Assembly: GCF_001547935.1 (NCBI RefSeq)
Contig: NZ_AP014635.1
Span: forward strand, 620,001-684,000
Source of the DNA: Vibrio tritonius
GTDB taxonomy: Bacteria; Pseudomonadota; Gammaproteobacteria; Enterobacterales; Vibrionaceae
Length of the DNA: 64,000 nt
Direction: 5' to 3'
Both the position numbers and the translations under genes were made by a program. Every line of letters begins with the position of its first letter. Within the stretch, counting starts at the first letter, position 1. Positions 56,600 to 64,000 of this stretch are shown here, piece by piece. A model generated the notes under the pieces. The model saw only the letters and a list, made by a program, of their open reading frames with translations. It had not been told where the DNA came from and did not search any database.

Positions 56600-59500
56600 A
56601 TGTCGGTAACGTCGCACATCGAACCTATCGCTTTGGATACGATGACTTTTCCATTGCATGGCGCACGGCTGATTGAAGCGTCTGCGGGGACAGGTAAAAC
56701 CTTTACCATCGCTGGTTTGTATCTGCGTTTGATTTTGGGGCATGGCACGGCTGACACCCGTCATGCCATACCATTAACGGTTGATCAAATCTTGGTTGTG
56801 ACCTTTACCGAAGCGGCAACGGCAGAGTTACGCGATCGTATTCGTGCGCGTATTCATGCCGCCAAAATGGCGTTTGCTCGCGGGGTCAGCGACGACCCTG
56901 TGATTAAGCCCTTGCTGGTGGAATACGATGACCATCCACTGGCGGTACAACTGCTAACCGAAGCGGAACGTCAGATGGATGAGGCGGCGGTGTATACCAT
57001 CCATGGTTTTTGTCAGCGGATGCTCACGCAAAACGCGTTTGAATCGGGCAGTCGGTTTAATAACGAATTTGTAACCGATGAGAGTCATTTGAAAGCTCAG
57101 GTGGTGGCCGATTATTGGCGTCGTCAGTTTTATCCTTTACCGTTGCCTTTAGCCGCCGAAATTCGTCGTATGTGGGGTTCCCCTGCCGATTTGTTAGCGC
57201 GTATCAGTGGGTATTTGACTGGAGCACCACTGACCTTAACGACTCTACCTATGAGTGGTGATTTGGCACAGTTGCATCAGCAAAATTTACAGCGTATCGA
57301 TGAATTGAAAGCCCTGTGGCGCGAACATGAATCGGATATCGAGGGGTGTATTGCCAACTCAGATGTGAATAAGCGCAGCTACACCAAAAAATCCCTACCT
57401 GAATGGATTGCTGCGGTGAGCCTGTGGGCGAGTTCTGAGACCACCGGTTACGATGTTCCCGATAAATTAGAACGTTTTTCTCAAGCGATTTTAATTGAAA
57501 AGACACCAAAAGGAACCGCACCTGAGCACCCGGTGTTTGGCGCCATTGAGCAGTTTTTAGCTCAGCCAGTCAATCTTGAAGCGCCACTGCTTGCCCATGC
57601 GATTAGCGAATGCCGTCAGATGCTGGCCAAAGCGAAACAGACCAAGCAGTGGCTCTCGTTTGATGACCTGCTTACTCAGCTTTCTGCCGCGTTGGAAAAC
57701 GATGACGATGACATTTTGGCAGAGCGGATTCGCCAGCTTTATCCGGTAGCGATGATCGATGAATTCCAAGATACCGACCCATTGCAATACAGTATTTTTA
57801 GCCGTATTTACTTGGCGCATCCACAAACCGGCCTGTTTATGATCGGTGACCCGAAACAGGCGATTTATGCGTTTCGTGGCGCAGACATCTTTACCTATAT
57901 TCGCGCGCGCAATCAGGTGTCAGCGCATTACACCTTGGGCACCAACTGGCGCTCAAGTGCGGATATGGTAGCGTGCGTCAACCAAGTGTTTGCTCGCCCA
58001 GATAGCCCTTTTATTTATGATGATGACATTCCATTCTATCCAGTTAATGCAAGCCCTAAGGCGGAGCAAAAAGGCTGGTTTATTGGTAACGAAAAGCAGC
58101 CTGCGTTGACTTATTGGTCGCCTGATACCGAAGGCTCTTTGATGACCAAAGGGGATTATCTCAAAATCATGGCTGAGGCGACGGCCAGCCAAATTCAGAC
58201 TATTTTGAGTGCTGCGCAGCAAGACAATGCCACATTTAATCAAAACCAAAGTATCACGGCGGGCGACATTGCTGTACTGGTGAGAACCGGCAGTGAGGGG
58301 CGCATGGTAAAAGAGGCGCTGGCGGCACAAGGGATTGCCAGTGTCTATCTTTCTAACCGCGACAGCGTGTTTACCAGCAGTGTTGCGAGTGATATTCAGC
58401 GTTTGCTCCAAGCGGTATTGAACCCAGAAAATGACCGCACGCTAAGAGCGGCGTTGGCCAGTCCGCTATTTGCCTTGAATGCCAAGCAATTGGATGCGCT
58501 CAATAACGATGAGAACGTGTGGGAAAGTGCCGTTAATGAGTTTAAATCTTATCGCAAACTGTGGACTGAGCGTGGTGTATTGCCGATGCTACGCGCGGTA
58601 CTGAGCTTGCGTCATATCGCTGAACGTTGGCTTGAAGAAGCGGATGGCGAGCGCCATTTGACCGATTACTTGCACATCGGTGAACTGCTGCAACAAGCCA
58701 ATCAAGATATCGACAGTGACCACGGCTTGCTGCGTTGGTTAGCGCAGACCATGACCGATGTCGCGCAAGGTTTAGGTGGCAGTGATGACCAAATTCAGCG
58801 GTTAGAATCAGAACGTAACTTGGTGCAAATCGTCACGATTCACAAATCGAAAGGTTTGGAATATGACTTGGTCTTTTTGCCGTTTGTCATTGGCTATCGA
58901 GCCGCCTCTGAGGGGAAATATTACGATGCCTCAAGTGGTAAAACCATGTTAGATATTACCGGCAATGATGCGGCGTTAGCTCAAGCAGACAAAGAACGTT
59001 TAGCGGAAGATTTGCGTTTGATTTATGTGGCGTTAACCCGTGCAGTGTATGGCTGTTTTATCGGTGTCGCGCCACTGCGTAATGGTCGTTCAACCAAAGA
59101 GCCAACCGGGGTACATCAGAGTGCGATGGGCTTTTTGCTGCAAAATGGTCAAGAGGGGGGCATTGAATTACTGGCAAGTTCACTCTCTGCTGCGATTGCA
59201 CATTTAAACGCGACAGTGGCAGAGCCACCCACAAGGCCTGAGCAACCGTATCAAGCCCAAGAGAATCCGCACGATTCTCTGCCAGTCAAAGAGTTGCAAA
59301 CCTCGATTGATCGTCATTGGCGGATAACCAGCTATTCAGGTTTGGTGAAACAAGGCAGCCATCACAATGTGGATGCTACTGTCGAAATATCAGGCTTTGA
59401 TATTGATTCTGCCGATGAACAAGATGAAACCTTACTGCTCGAACCTGAGCGGTCGATTTTTACCTTTCCGCGTGGAGCGCAGCCAGGGACGTTTTTACAT

Positions 59501-60214
59501 AGTCTGTTTGAACAGGTGGAGTTTACTCAGCCGGCAGGGAGTGACAGTAACCAGCAAATCATTATTGAACTGATGGAAAGAGAGCAACTTGATCTCGAAT
59601 GGTTACCCGTTCTAACACAACTGATTGATTCGGTTATGAATACTCCATTAGATGGTAACAAACTGTATTTAAGTGAAAAGACGCCACAGCAGCGCTTAGT
59701 GGAAATGGAGTTTTTACTACCGATTACGGTATTGGATGCCCCAGGGCTTAATCGGGTGACGCATCGTCATGACCCTTTGTCAGCTAAAGCGGGCGACCTC
59801 GGTTTTTATACTGTGCAGGGCATGCTTAAAGGTTTCATCGACTTAGTGTTTGAACATCAGGGCAAGTATTACGTGCTCGACTGGAAATCGAATCACTTGG
59901 GGGATGAGCCAGAGGCCTATCGCGGCGCGCGGCTTGAGCAAGCGATGGCAGAGCACCGCTACGATTTGCAGTACCAAATTTACTCACTAGCATTGCATCG
60001 TTTTTTGCGTAGTCGTCTTGCCGATTACGATTATGAACGTCACTTTGGTGGGGTTTATTATCTGTTTTTACGTGGGGTGGATGGCCAGCCTAATAATGGA
60101 ATATTCCATGCCAAACCAAGTAACGCTTTCTTAACGGAGTTGGATAATTTGATTGATGGTCAAGAGCCGGATGTTCGTCAAACGTCTCAAGGTCAGATGG
60201 AGTTGGATCTATGA
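56600..60214 (+). CDS. recB: RecB, exonuclease V beta subunit
   Basis: RecB is the 3'-5' helicase and sole nuclease of RecBCD. In the 1204-residue protein the UvrD-like helicase begins with Walker A ASAGTGKTFTIAGLY near residue 29. It continues with LVVTFTEAATAELRDRI, the DEFQDTDPLQY motif (Walker B), GDPKQAIYAFRGAD and VTIHKSKGLEYDLVFLP. The C-terminal nuclease motif GFIDLVFEHQGKYYVLDWKSN (metal Asp and Asp-x-Lys, about residues 1077-1097) and YDLQYQIYSLALHRFL are intact. recD overlaps its stop by four bases. Confidence 0.97.
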   Translation: MSVTSHIEPIALDTMTFPLHGARLIEASAGTGKTFTIAGLYLRLILGHGTADTRHAIPLTVDQILVVTFTEAATAELRDRIRARIHAAKMAFARGVSDDPVIKPLLVEYDDHPLAVQLLTEAERQMDEAAVYTIHGFCQRMLTQNAFESGSRFNNEFVTDESHLKAQVVADYWRRQFYPLPLPLAAEIRRMWGSPADLLARISGYLTGAPLTLTTLPMSGDLAQLHQQNLQRIDELKALWREHESDIEGCIANSDVNKRSYTKKSLPEWIAAVSLWASSETTGYDVPDKLERFSQAILIEKTPKGTAPEHPVFGAIEQFLAQPVNLEAPLLAHAISECRQMLAKAKQTKQWLSFDDLLTQLSAALENDDDDILAERIRQLYPVAMIDEFQDTDPLQYSIFSRIYLAHPQTGLFMIGDPKQAIYAFRGADIFTYIRARNQVSAHYTLGTNWRSSADMVACVNQVFARPDSPFIYDDDIPFYPVNASPKAEQKGWFIGNEKQPALTYWSPDTEGSLMTKGDYLKIMAEATASQIQTILSAAQQDNATFNQNQSITAGDIAVLVRTGSEGRMVKEALAAQGIASVYLSNRDSVFTSSVASDIQRLLQAVLNPENDRTLRAALASPLFALNAKQLDALNNDENVWESAVNEFKSYRKLWTERGVLPMLRAVLSLRHIAERWLEEADGERHLTDYLHIGELLQQANQDIDSDHGLLRWLAQTMTDVAQGLGGSDDQIQRLESERNLVQIVTIHKSKGLEYDLVFLPFVIGYRAASEGKYYDASSGKTMLDITGNDAALAQADKERLAEDLRLIYVALTRAVYGCFIGVAPLRNGRSTKEPTGVHQSAMGFLLQNGQEGGIELLASSLSAAIAHLNATVAEPPTRPEQPYQAQENPHDSLPVKELQTSIDRHWRITSYSGLVKQGSHHNVDATVEISGFDIDSADEQDETLLLEPERSIFTFPRGAQPGTFLHSLFEQVEFTQPAGSDSNQQIIIELMEREQLDLEWLPVLTQLIDSVMNTPLDGNKLYLSEKTPQQRLVEMEFLLPITVLDAPGLNRVTHRHDPLSAKAGDLGFYTVQGMLKGFIDLVFEHQGKYYVLDWKSNHLGDEPEAYRGARLEQAMAEHRYDLQYQIYSLALHRFLRSRLADYDYERHFGGVYYLFLRGVDGQPNNGIFHAKPSNAFLTELDNLIDGQEPDVRQTSQGQMELDL

Positions 60215-62313
60215 ATACGTCACCTCTTACGGATTTGTCTTTACTGGCAGAGCAGGGCGCGATTCGCCAACTCGATTATCAATTTGCCCGTTTTATCGGT
60301 GCTCAATGTCAACCGCAAGAGATGCCGCTGACCTTTTTGGCTGCGGTACTGAGTGCTGAACTAGGGCGCGGTCATATCTGTTTGCCAATGTGGGATGAAA
60401 ACGGTCAGCTCACTGATTTTCTCAGTAAGTTAGGTGTGTATGGTGCCAGTGCCGAAGCATTCCAGCGTGATTGGCTTGCAACCGATTGGATTGGCTTACT
60501 TAACCAAAGTTCACTCGTATCAAATGGCGAACAGGCAACGCCGTTAGTCTTTGATGGCAACCGACTCTATCTACATCGTTATTGGTATTACGAAGTGATA
60601 TTGGCGCAAAAATTGGGCCAATTTGCCAGCCCTTTGAGCTTTGAGGCTACGGGTGTCCAAAAGCTCCGAGAACGTCTTGATGAGCTATTTAGTCGAGACT
60701 ATTTGCTGATATTTAAGCAGTTGTCTGGTATTGCATCGCAAGTTGAACGACAACGAAAAGTGAATGACTTGCTGGATATTGTTGCCCCGGATGGTTTGGA
60801 TTGGCAGGGTATTGATCGCTGTGTTACACAAGCCACGACACCTGAACAATTAGAGAAATTAGACTCGCTAGTGCCGTTATCGGCTTGTCTCAACTGGCAA
60901 AAAGTGGCGGCAGCAGTAGCATTAACCCGGCGCTTTACGGTTATCTCTGGAGGCCCTGGTACAGGTAAAACCACCACAGTGACCAAATTGCTCGCAGCGC
61001 TGATTAGTCAAGCGACACAAAGTGGCTCCACGCCGACCATAAAATTGGTGGCCCCGACAGGCAAAGCAGCCGCACGTCTTACCGAATCGATTGCGAAAGC
61101 AGTGGAAAAGCTCCCGGTAGAGCCGGAGCTAAAAGCATTGATCCCTACTGAGTCGAGCACCATTCACCGCTTACTTGGTGCGATGCCACACAGCGTTGAG
61201 TTTCGTCATCATCAGCACAACCCTTTGCATTTGGATTTACTGGTGGTCGATGAAGCTTCGATGGTGGATCTATCACTGATGGTCAAATTGGTGGAAGCCT
61301 TACCGAAACACGCTCGCTTAGTGTTGCTGGGGGATAAAGACCAGTTGGCATCAGTTGAGGCCGGCGCCGTGCTGGGGGATATTTGTTCCTTTTTACCTTT
61401 GGGGTATGGGCACGAACAGGGCCAGCGTTTGGCTGATCTTACGGGCTTTGCCACGTTAGCTCATTCCCAACATGGCTCAACCGATAAAACCAGCGCGATA
61501 GCGGATTGTTTGTGTATGCTGCAAAAAAGTTATCGTTTTAATGCCAGCTCAGGAATTGGTCAATTGGCTCGCGCGGTCAATAGTGGTCAGGCACTACGCT
61601 TGGATACCGTGTGGGAACAAAAGTTTAGTGATATTGAACATCATCCGTTGAGCAGTGATGCGTATCAGCAGATGATTCAAACTTTAGTCAAAGGTTATTC
61701 TGAGTATCTCGATACGGCGCAACGTTCTTTTTACGATGAACATCAGCAAATATCGATGACGTTAAAAGCCAAAATGGCATTACAGCAGTTTAGTCAGATA
61801 CGTTTGTTGTGCGCAGTGCGTGAAGGTGATTTTGGGGTGCTTGGTCTGAACTTGCGCGTTGAGCGCGCTCTAGCTGCACGCAAGAAAATTAAAACGCAGG
61901 ATGAGCTTTGGTATCATGGTAGACCTGTGATGGTGACCAGTAACGATCATGGCTTAGGGTTGTATAACGGTGATATCGGGCTGTGCTTGGAGGATGAGTC
62001 TGATGAGTCTCGCCGCTTAAAAGTCTATTTTGAATTGCCTGATGGCAGTGTGAAAGGTGTACTGCCAAGTCGTGTACCACCTCATGAAACGGCTTATGCA
62101 ATGACCATTCACAAATCGCAAGGGAGTGAATTTAACCATACCCTAATGATTTTGCCGCCAGAGTTTAGCCCTATTTTGACGCGAGAGTTGATCTATACCG
62201 GGATTACCCGTGCAAAGCAGCGATTAGATCTGTATTGCGATCTGGGTGTTTTGAAGCGGGGGATAAAAATCCAAACTCGCAGAGCAAGTGGGCTTAGGGA
62301 GCGATTTCATTGA
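60211..62313 (+). CDS. recD: RecD, exonuclease V alpha subunit
   Basis: RecD is the 5'-3' helicase of RecBCD. The 700-residue protein (E. coli 608) has Walker A SGGPGTGKTTT near residue 250, APTGKAAARL, VVDEASMVDLSLM (Walker B), LLGDKDQLASVEAGAVLGD and the C-terminal TIHKSQGSEF and TRELIYTGITRAK. Its extra length lies mainly in the N-terminal region and the 390-450 segment. The ATG overlaps the recB stop (ATGA), so the two are translationally coupled. A perfect hairpin follows. Confidence 0.96.
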   Translation: MNTSPLTDLSLLAEQGAIRQLDYQFARFIGAQCQPQEMPLTFLAAVLSAELGRGHICLPMWDENGQLTDFLSKLGVYGASAEAFQRDWLATDWIGLLNQSSLVSNGEQATPLVFDGNRLYLHRYWYYEVILAQKLGQFASPLSFEATGVQKLRERLDELFSRDYLLIFKQLSGIASQVERQRKVNDLLDIVAPDGLDWQGIDRCVTQATTPEQLEKLDSLVPLSACLNWQKVAAAVALTRRFTVISGGPGTGKTTTVTKLLAALISQATQSGSTPTIKLVAPTGKAAARLTESIAKAVEKLPVEPELKALIPTESSTIHRLLGAMPHSVEFRHHQHNPLHLDLLVVDEASMVDLSLMVKLVEALPKHARLVLLGDKDQLASVEAGAVLGDICSFLPLGYGHEQGQRLADLTGFATLAHSQHGSTDKTSAIADCLCMLQKSYRFNASSGIGQLARAVNSGQALRLDTVWEQKFSDIEHHPLSSDAYQQMIQTLVKGYSEYLDTAQRSFYDEHQQISMTLKAKMALQQFSQIRLLCAVREGDFGVLGLNLRVERALAARKKIKTQDELWYHGRPVMVTSNDHGLGLYNGDIGLCLEDESDESRRLKVYFELPDGSVKGVLPSRVPPHETAYAMTIHKSQGSEFNHTLMILPPEFSPILTRELIYTGITRAKQRLDLYCDLGVLKRGIKIQTRRASGLRERFH

Positions 62314-62322
62314 GCCGTTTAC

Positions 62323-62344
62323 GAGAGGAGAGCTATCTCCTCTC
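62323..62344. terminator. Hairpin downstream of recD
   Basis: The perfect stem GAGAGGAGA-GCTA-TCTCCTCTC lies between recD and a convergent small gene. The T run is weak. Confidence 0.6.
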
Positions 62345-62387
62345 AAGTATCTTTAACAAAAGCGTATGTTTAACCTAAAGCGTTTTA

Positions 62388-62585
62388 TTAACAAGCCTGA
62401 CGAATCACTTTAGAGAAGCTAATTTGATTGATTTTATAACGATCACGAGTACCGAGAATATAGCTTTTAAGCTGATCGTTTACATGGAATACACAGTGTA
62501 CATTTAGGCCTTCTAACAGCTCGTTATCAGCCATATCCCAAAAACTTTGTAGTGAATTACAAATGACGGTCTTCATTGATTTCAT
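62388..62585 (-). CDS. Small protein of unknown function between recD and argA
   Basis: A 65-residue frame (MKSMKTVICNSLQSFWDMADN... ending KVIRQAC) with no signal peptide or membrane segment and three to four cysteines. I do not recognise the family. The codon use looks like real Vibrio coding sequence, and the gap position between recD and argA suits a small gene. However, no good ribosome-binding site precedes either possible ATG (first or fourth codon). Confidence 0.55.
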   Translation of the reverse strand: MKSMKTVICNSLQSFWDMADNELLEGLNVHCVFHVNDQLKSYILGTRDRYKINQISFSKVIRQAC

Positions 62586-62915
62586 GCTATGAATTACGAG
62601 TTAAATCAGTAGTAAAAATCATCCCTGCCAGTGTTATACCAATCCTTGATATACAACTTTATTGGGCTGACCGTCATATCCATGAGTACAACATAATCAC
62701 AATGCCAAACAATTGCGCAAAGTGATAATTCAATCTGACGTTTTCAGCTCATTTATGATACAAAAAAACATGATATGTATCACAGAGGTGCGGATTTTAC
62801 AGACAATGGTATTAAATGGGAAGTGATCATTTAATAATCAATTGTGTAAAAAAGTTACTTTTTTGTATTAATTTCCCAAGTTTGAGAATTAAAAATTAAG
62901 TTTTTATGAACTATA
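62586..62915. other. AT-rich gap between argA and the small gene
   Basis: 330 very AT-rich bases downstream of argA. I see no terminator of quality, no coding frame and only chance half-matches to regulator sites. Confidence 0.45.
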
Positions 62916-64000
62916 TCAAAGATTTAAAACTAGAATTTTTGATTTTCTTTGATAGTTGTACAAACTTTGTTTTGCCACTGGTAGGGCCTCTACCCCGACT
63001 TCTATAAAACCTTGTTCTCTAAACCAATGTAAGCTTTGTGTTGTTAAAACAAAGAGTTGCTTGATGCCGATGTTTTTTGCTTCGTGTTTCATATGTTCCA
63101 AAAGGACCAAGCCGCGGTGCCCGTCACGGTAGTCTTGATGGATAGCAACGCAGGCCATTTCGGCCATTTTTTCATCATGATATGGATAGAGTGCTGCACA
63201 ACCTATGATTAAGCGGTCTTTTTCAATCACGGTAAACTTATGGATTTCTTGTTCTAGCTGTTCACGAGAACGACGTACCAAAATACCTTGTTCTTCTAAT
63301 GGTAAAATCAGGTCGAAAATCCCGCTGATATCATCAATGTGTGCTTGGCGAACTTGTTCGGTGCGCGCGGTAACCACTTGAGTACCGATGCCATCAAAAG
63401 AGAACAATTCTTGAATTAAGGCGCCATCGTCTTTGTAACTGACTAAGTGGCTGCGAGTAACCCCAGCACGGCAGGCTGAGACAGAGGCTCGTAGGAAACG
63501 AAGCGTTCCTGTGGTGTCATCAAGGGTTGGGTTACTTTCCGATTCTAACTTGCGGATTAACTCTTCTACTTCGGCTGGAAATAGCTCGGCAATGGCATTG
63601 CCACGTTCATCAATGATCCCCTGAGCAGAACAGAAACCGATCAACTTGTCGGCCTTCAGACGTATGGCAACTTGAGTGGCGATTTCTTCAGATAACAAGT
63701 TAAAACACTCACCGGTTACTGAGCTAGCAATGGGTCCTAAAAGAACGATTGAATCTTGATTGAGAATACGATTGATACCTTCGATATCAATACGACGCAC
63801 TTTACCACTATGACAGTAGTCAATGCCGTTATCCACACCAAGCGGTTGAGCAATAACAAAATTGCCACTGACGATGTTCAGTTTGTTACCTGCCATTGGT
63901 GTGTTATTGATGTTCATGGATAAACGAGCTGTGATCGCGAGCTGAAGTTGTCCTGCCGCTTGCATAACTAATCCTAAAGCCGTTTCATCCGTTACGCGGA
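62916..64000 (-). CDS. argA: ArgA, N-acetylglutamate synthase (partial, N-terminus beyond window)
   Basis: ArgA acetylates glutamate with acetyl-CoA in the first step of arginine biosynthesis. The frame stays open through the window's right end, reading [11 protein letters not shown] before the first internal Met. This matches the ArgA segment RVTDAKTLELV, so about 80 N-terminal residues are outside. The visible part covers most of the amino-acid-kinase-like domain ([34 protein letters not shown]) and the full C-terminal GNAT domain ([45 protein letters not shown]). It ends [13 protein letters not shown], as in E. coli. Confidence 0.95.
   Translation of the reverse strand, partial: RVTDETALGLVMQAAGQLQLAITARLSMNINNTPMAGNKLNIVSGNFVIAQPLGVDNGIDYCHSGKVRRIDIEGINRILNQDSIVLLGPIASSVTGECFNLLSEEIATQVAIRLKADKLIGFCSAQGIIDERGNAIAELFPAEVEELIRKLESESNPTLDDTTGTLRFLRASVSACRAGVTRSHLVSYKDDGALIQELFSFDGIGTQVVTARTEQVRQAHIDDISGIFDLILPLEEQGILVRRSREQLEQEIHKFTVIEKDRLIIGCAALYPYHDEKMAEMACVAIHQDYRDGHRGLVLLEHMKHEAKNIGIKQLFVLTTQSLHWFREQGFIEVGVEALPVAKQSLYNYQRKSKILVLNL

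Noticed and set aside
1..64000. Mobile elements, CRISPR arrays, tRNA or rRNA genes
   Set aside because: No transposase, integrase, phage gene, direct-repeat array or recognisable stable RNA was seen. The gene order is continuous Vibrio backbone.

Overview
This window is ordinary chromosomal backbone from a Vibrio (Gammaproteobacteria), most likely the larger chromosome. The evidence is the gene order (arcB/arcA, thrABC, nfo-ung, nupC-deoCABD, serB-radA, recCBD-argA), a CNT nucleoside transporter very close to the structurally known Vibrio cholerae protein, a PlzC-type PilZ protein, a second EF-G gene, and moderate GC content. The species cannot be fixed from sequence reading alone. I saw no rRNA, tRNA, CRISPR array, insertion sequence, prophage or integron.

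Layout. 1-5.2 kb: the start of an unidentified minus-strand gene, the arcB sensor kinase, a lipoprotein, arcA, a DUF3293 protein and an RraA-family protein. 5.2-11 kb: a small secreted protein, then the thr operon (leader peptide, attenuator, thrA, thrB, thrC). 11-14.5 kb: grcA (anaerobic repair of glycyl-radical enzyme), nfo, a 34-codon candidate gene, ung, a hemerythrin-like protein and a DUF3545-like protein. 14.5-18.3 kb: 720 noncoding bases, an alanine/glycine:Na+ symporter, yaaA and a TatD-type nuclease. 18.4-30 kb: a nucleoside block made of a BMP-type ABC importer operon (minus), then nupC, deoC, deoA, deoB and deoD (plus). 30-38.7 kb: ytjB, serB, plzC, radA, a second EF-G and a 50-residue membrane peptide. 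38.7-47.5 kb: an acyl-CoA ligase with a GAF/HD-GYP protein, galM, a gamma-glutamylcyclotransferase-like protein, zntB, and a divergent pair of RimK-like ATP-grasp ligase and GNAT/C39-peptidase fusion. 47.6-52.7 kb: a MetE-like methyltransferase, adenine deaminase, dapD, yebG and a LysR regulator. 52.8-64 kb: recC, recB, recD, a small unknown gene and argA, which is cut by the window end.

The regulatory sequence ties neighbours together. FNR-type boxes lie before grcA (two boxes 53 bp apart, as in E. coli yfiD) and between arcA and the DUF3293 gene. PurR/LacI-family-like boxes lie before the symporter, the BMP importer, nupC and deoC. There is a LexA box at yebG, a GalR-type box at galM and a MetR-type box at the MetE-like gene.

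The least explained items are: a possibly pseudoknotted leader RNA before the BMP importer, followed by nine U; a structured leader before the symporter; short GGA/GGGA-loop hairpins before deoC; the RimK/GNAT-C39/GGCT group; an ArcB lacking one of the two E. coli redox cysteines; an RraA paralogue carrying an aldolase-type D-x20-R-D motif; an HD-GYP protein with Asn at a probable metal-ligand position; and three very small candidate genes.
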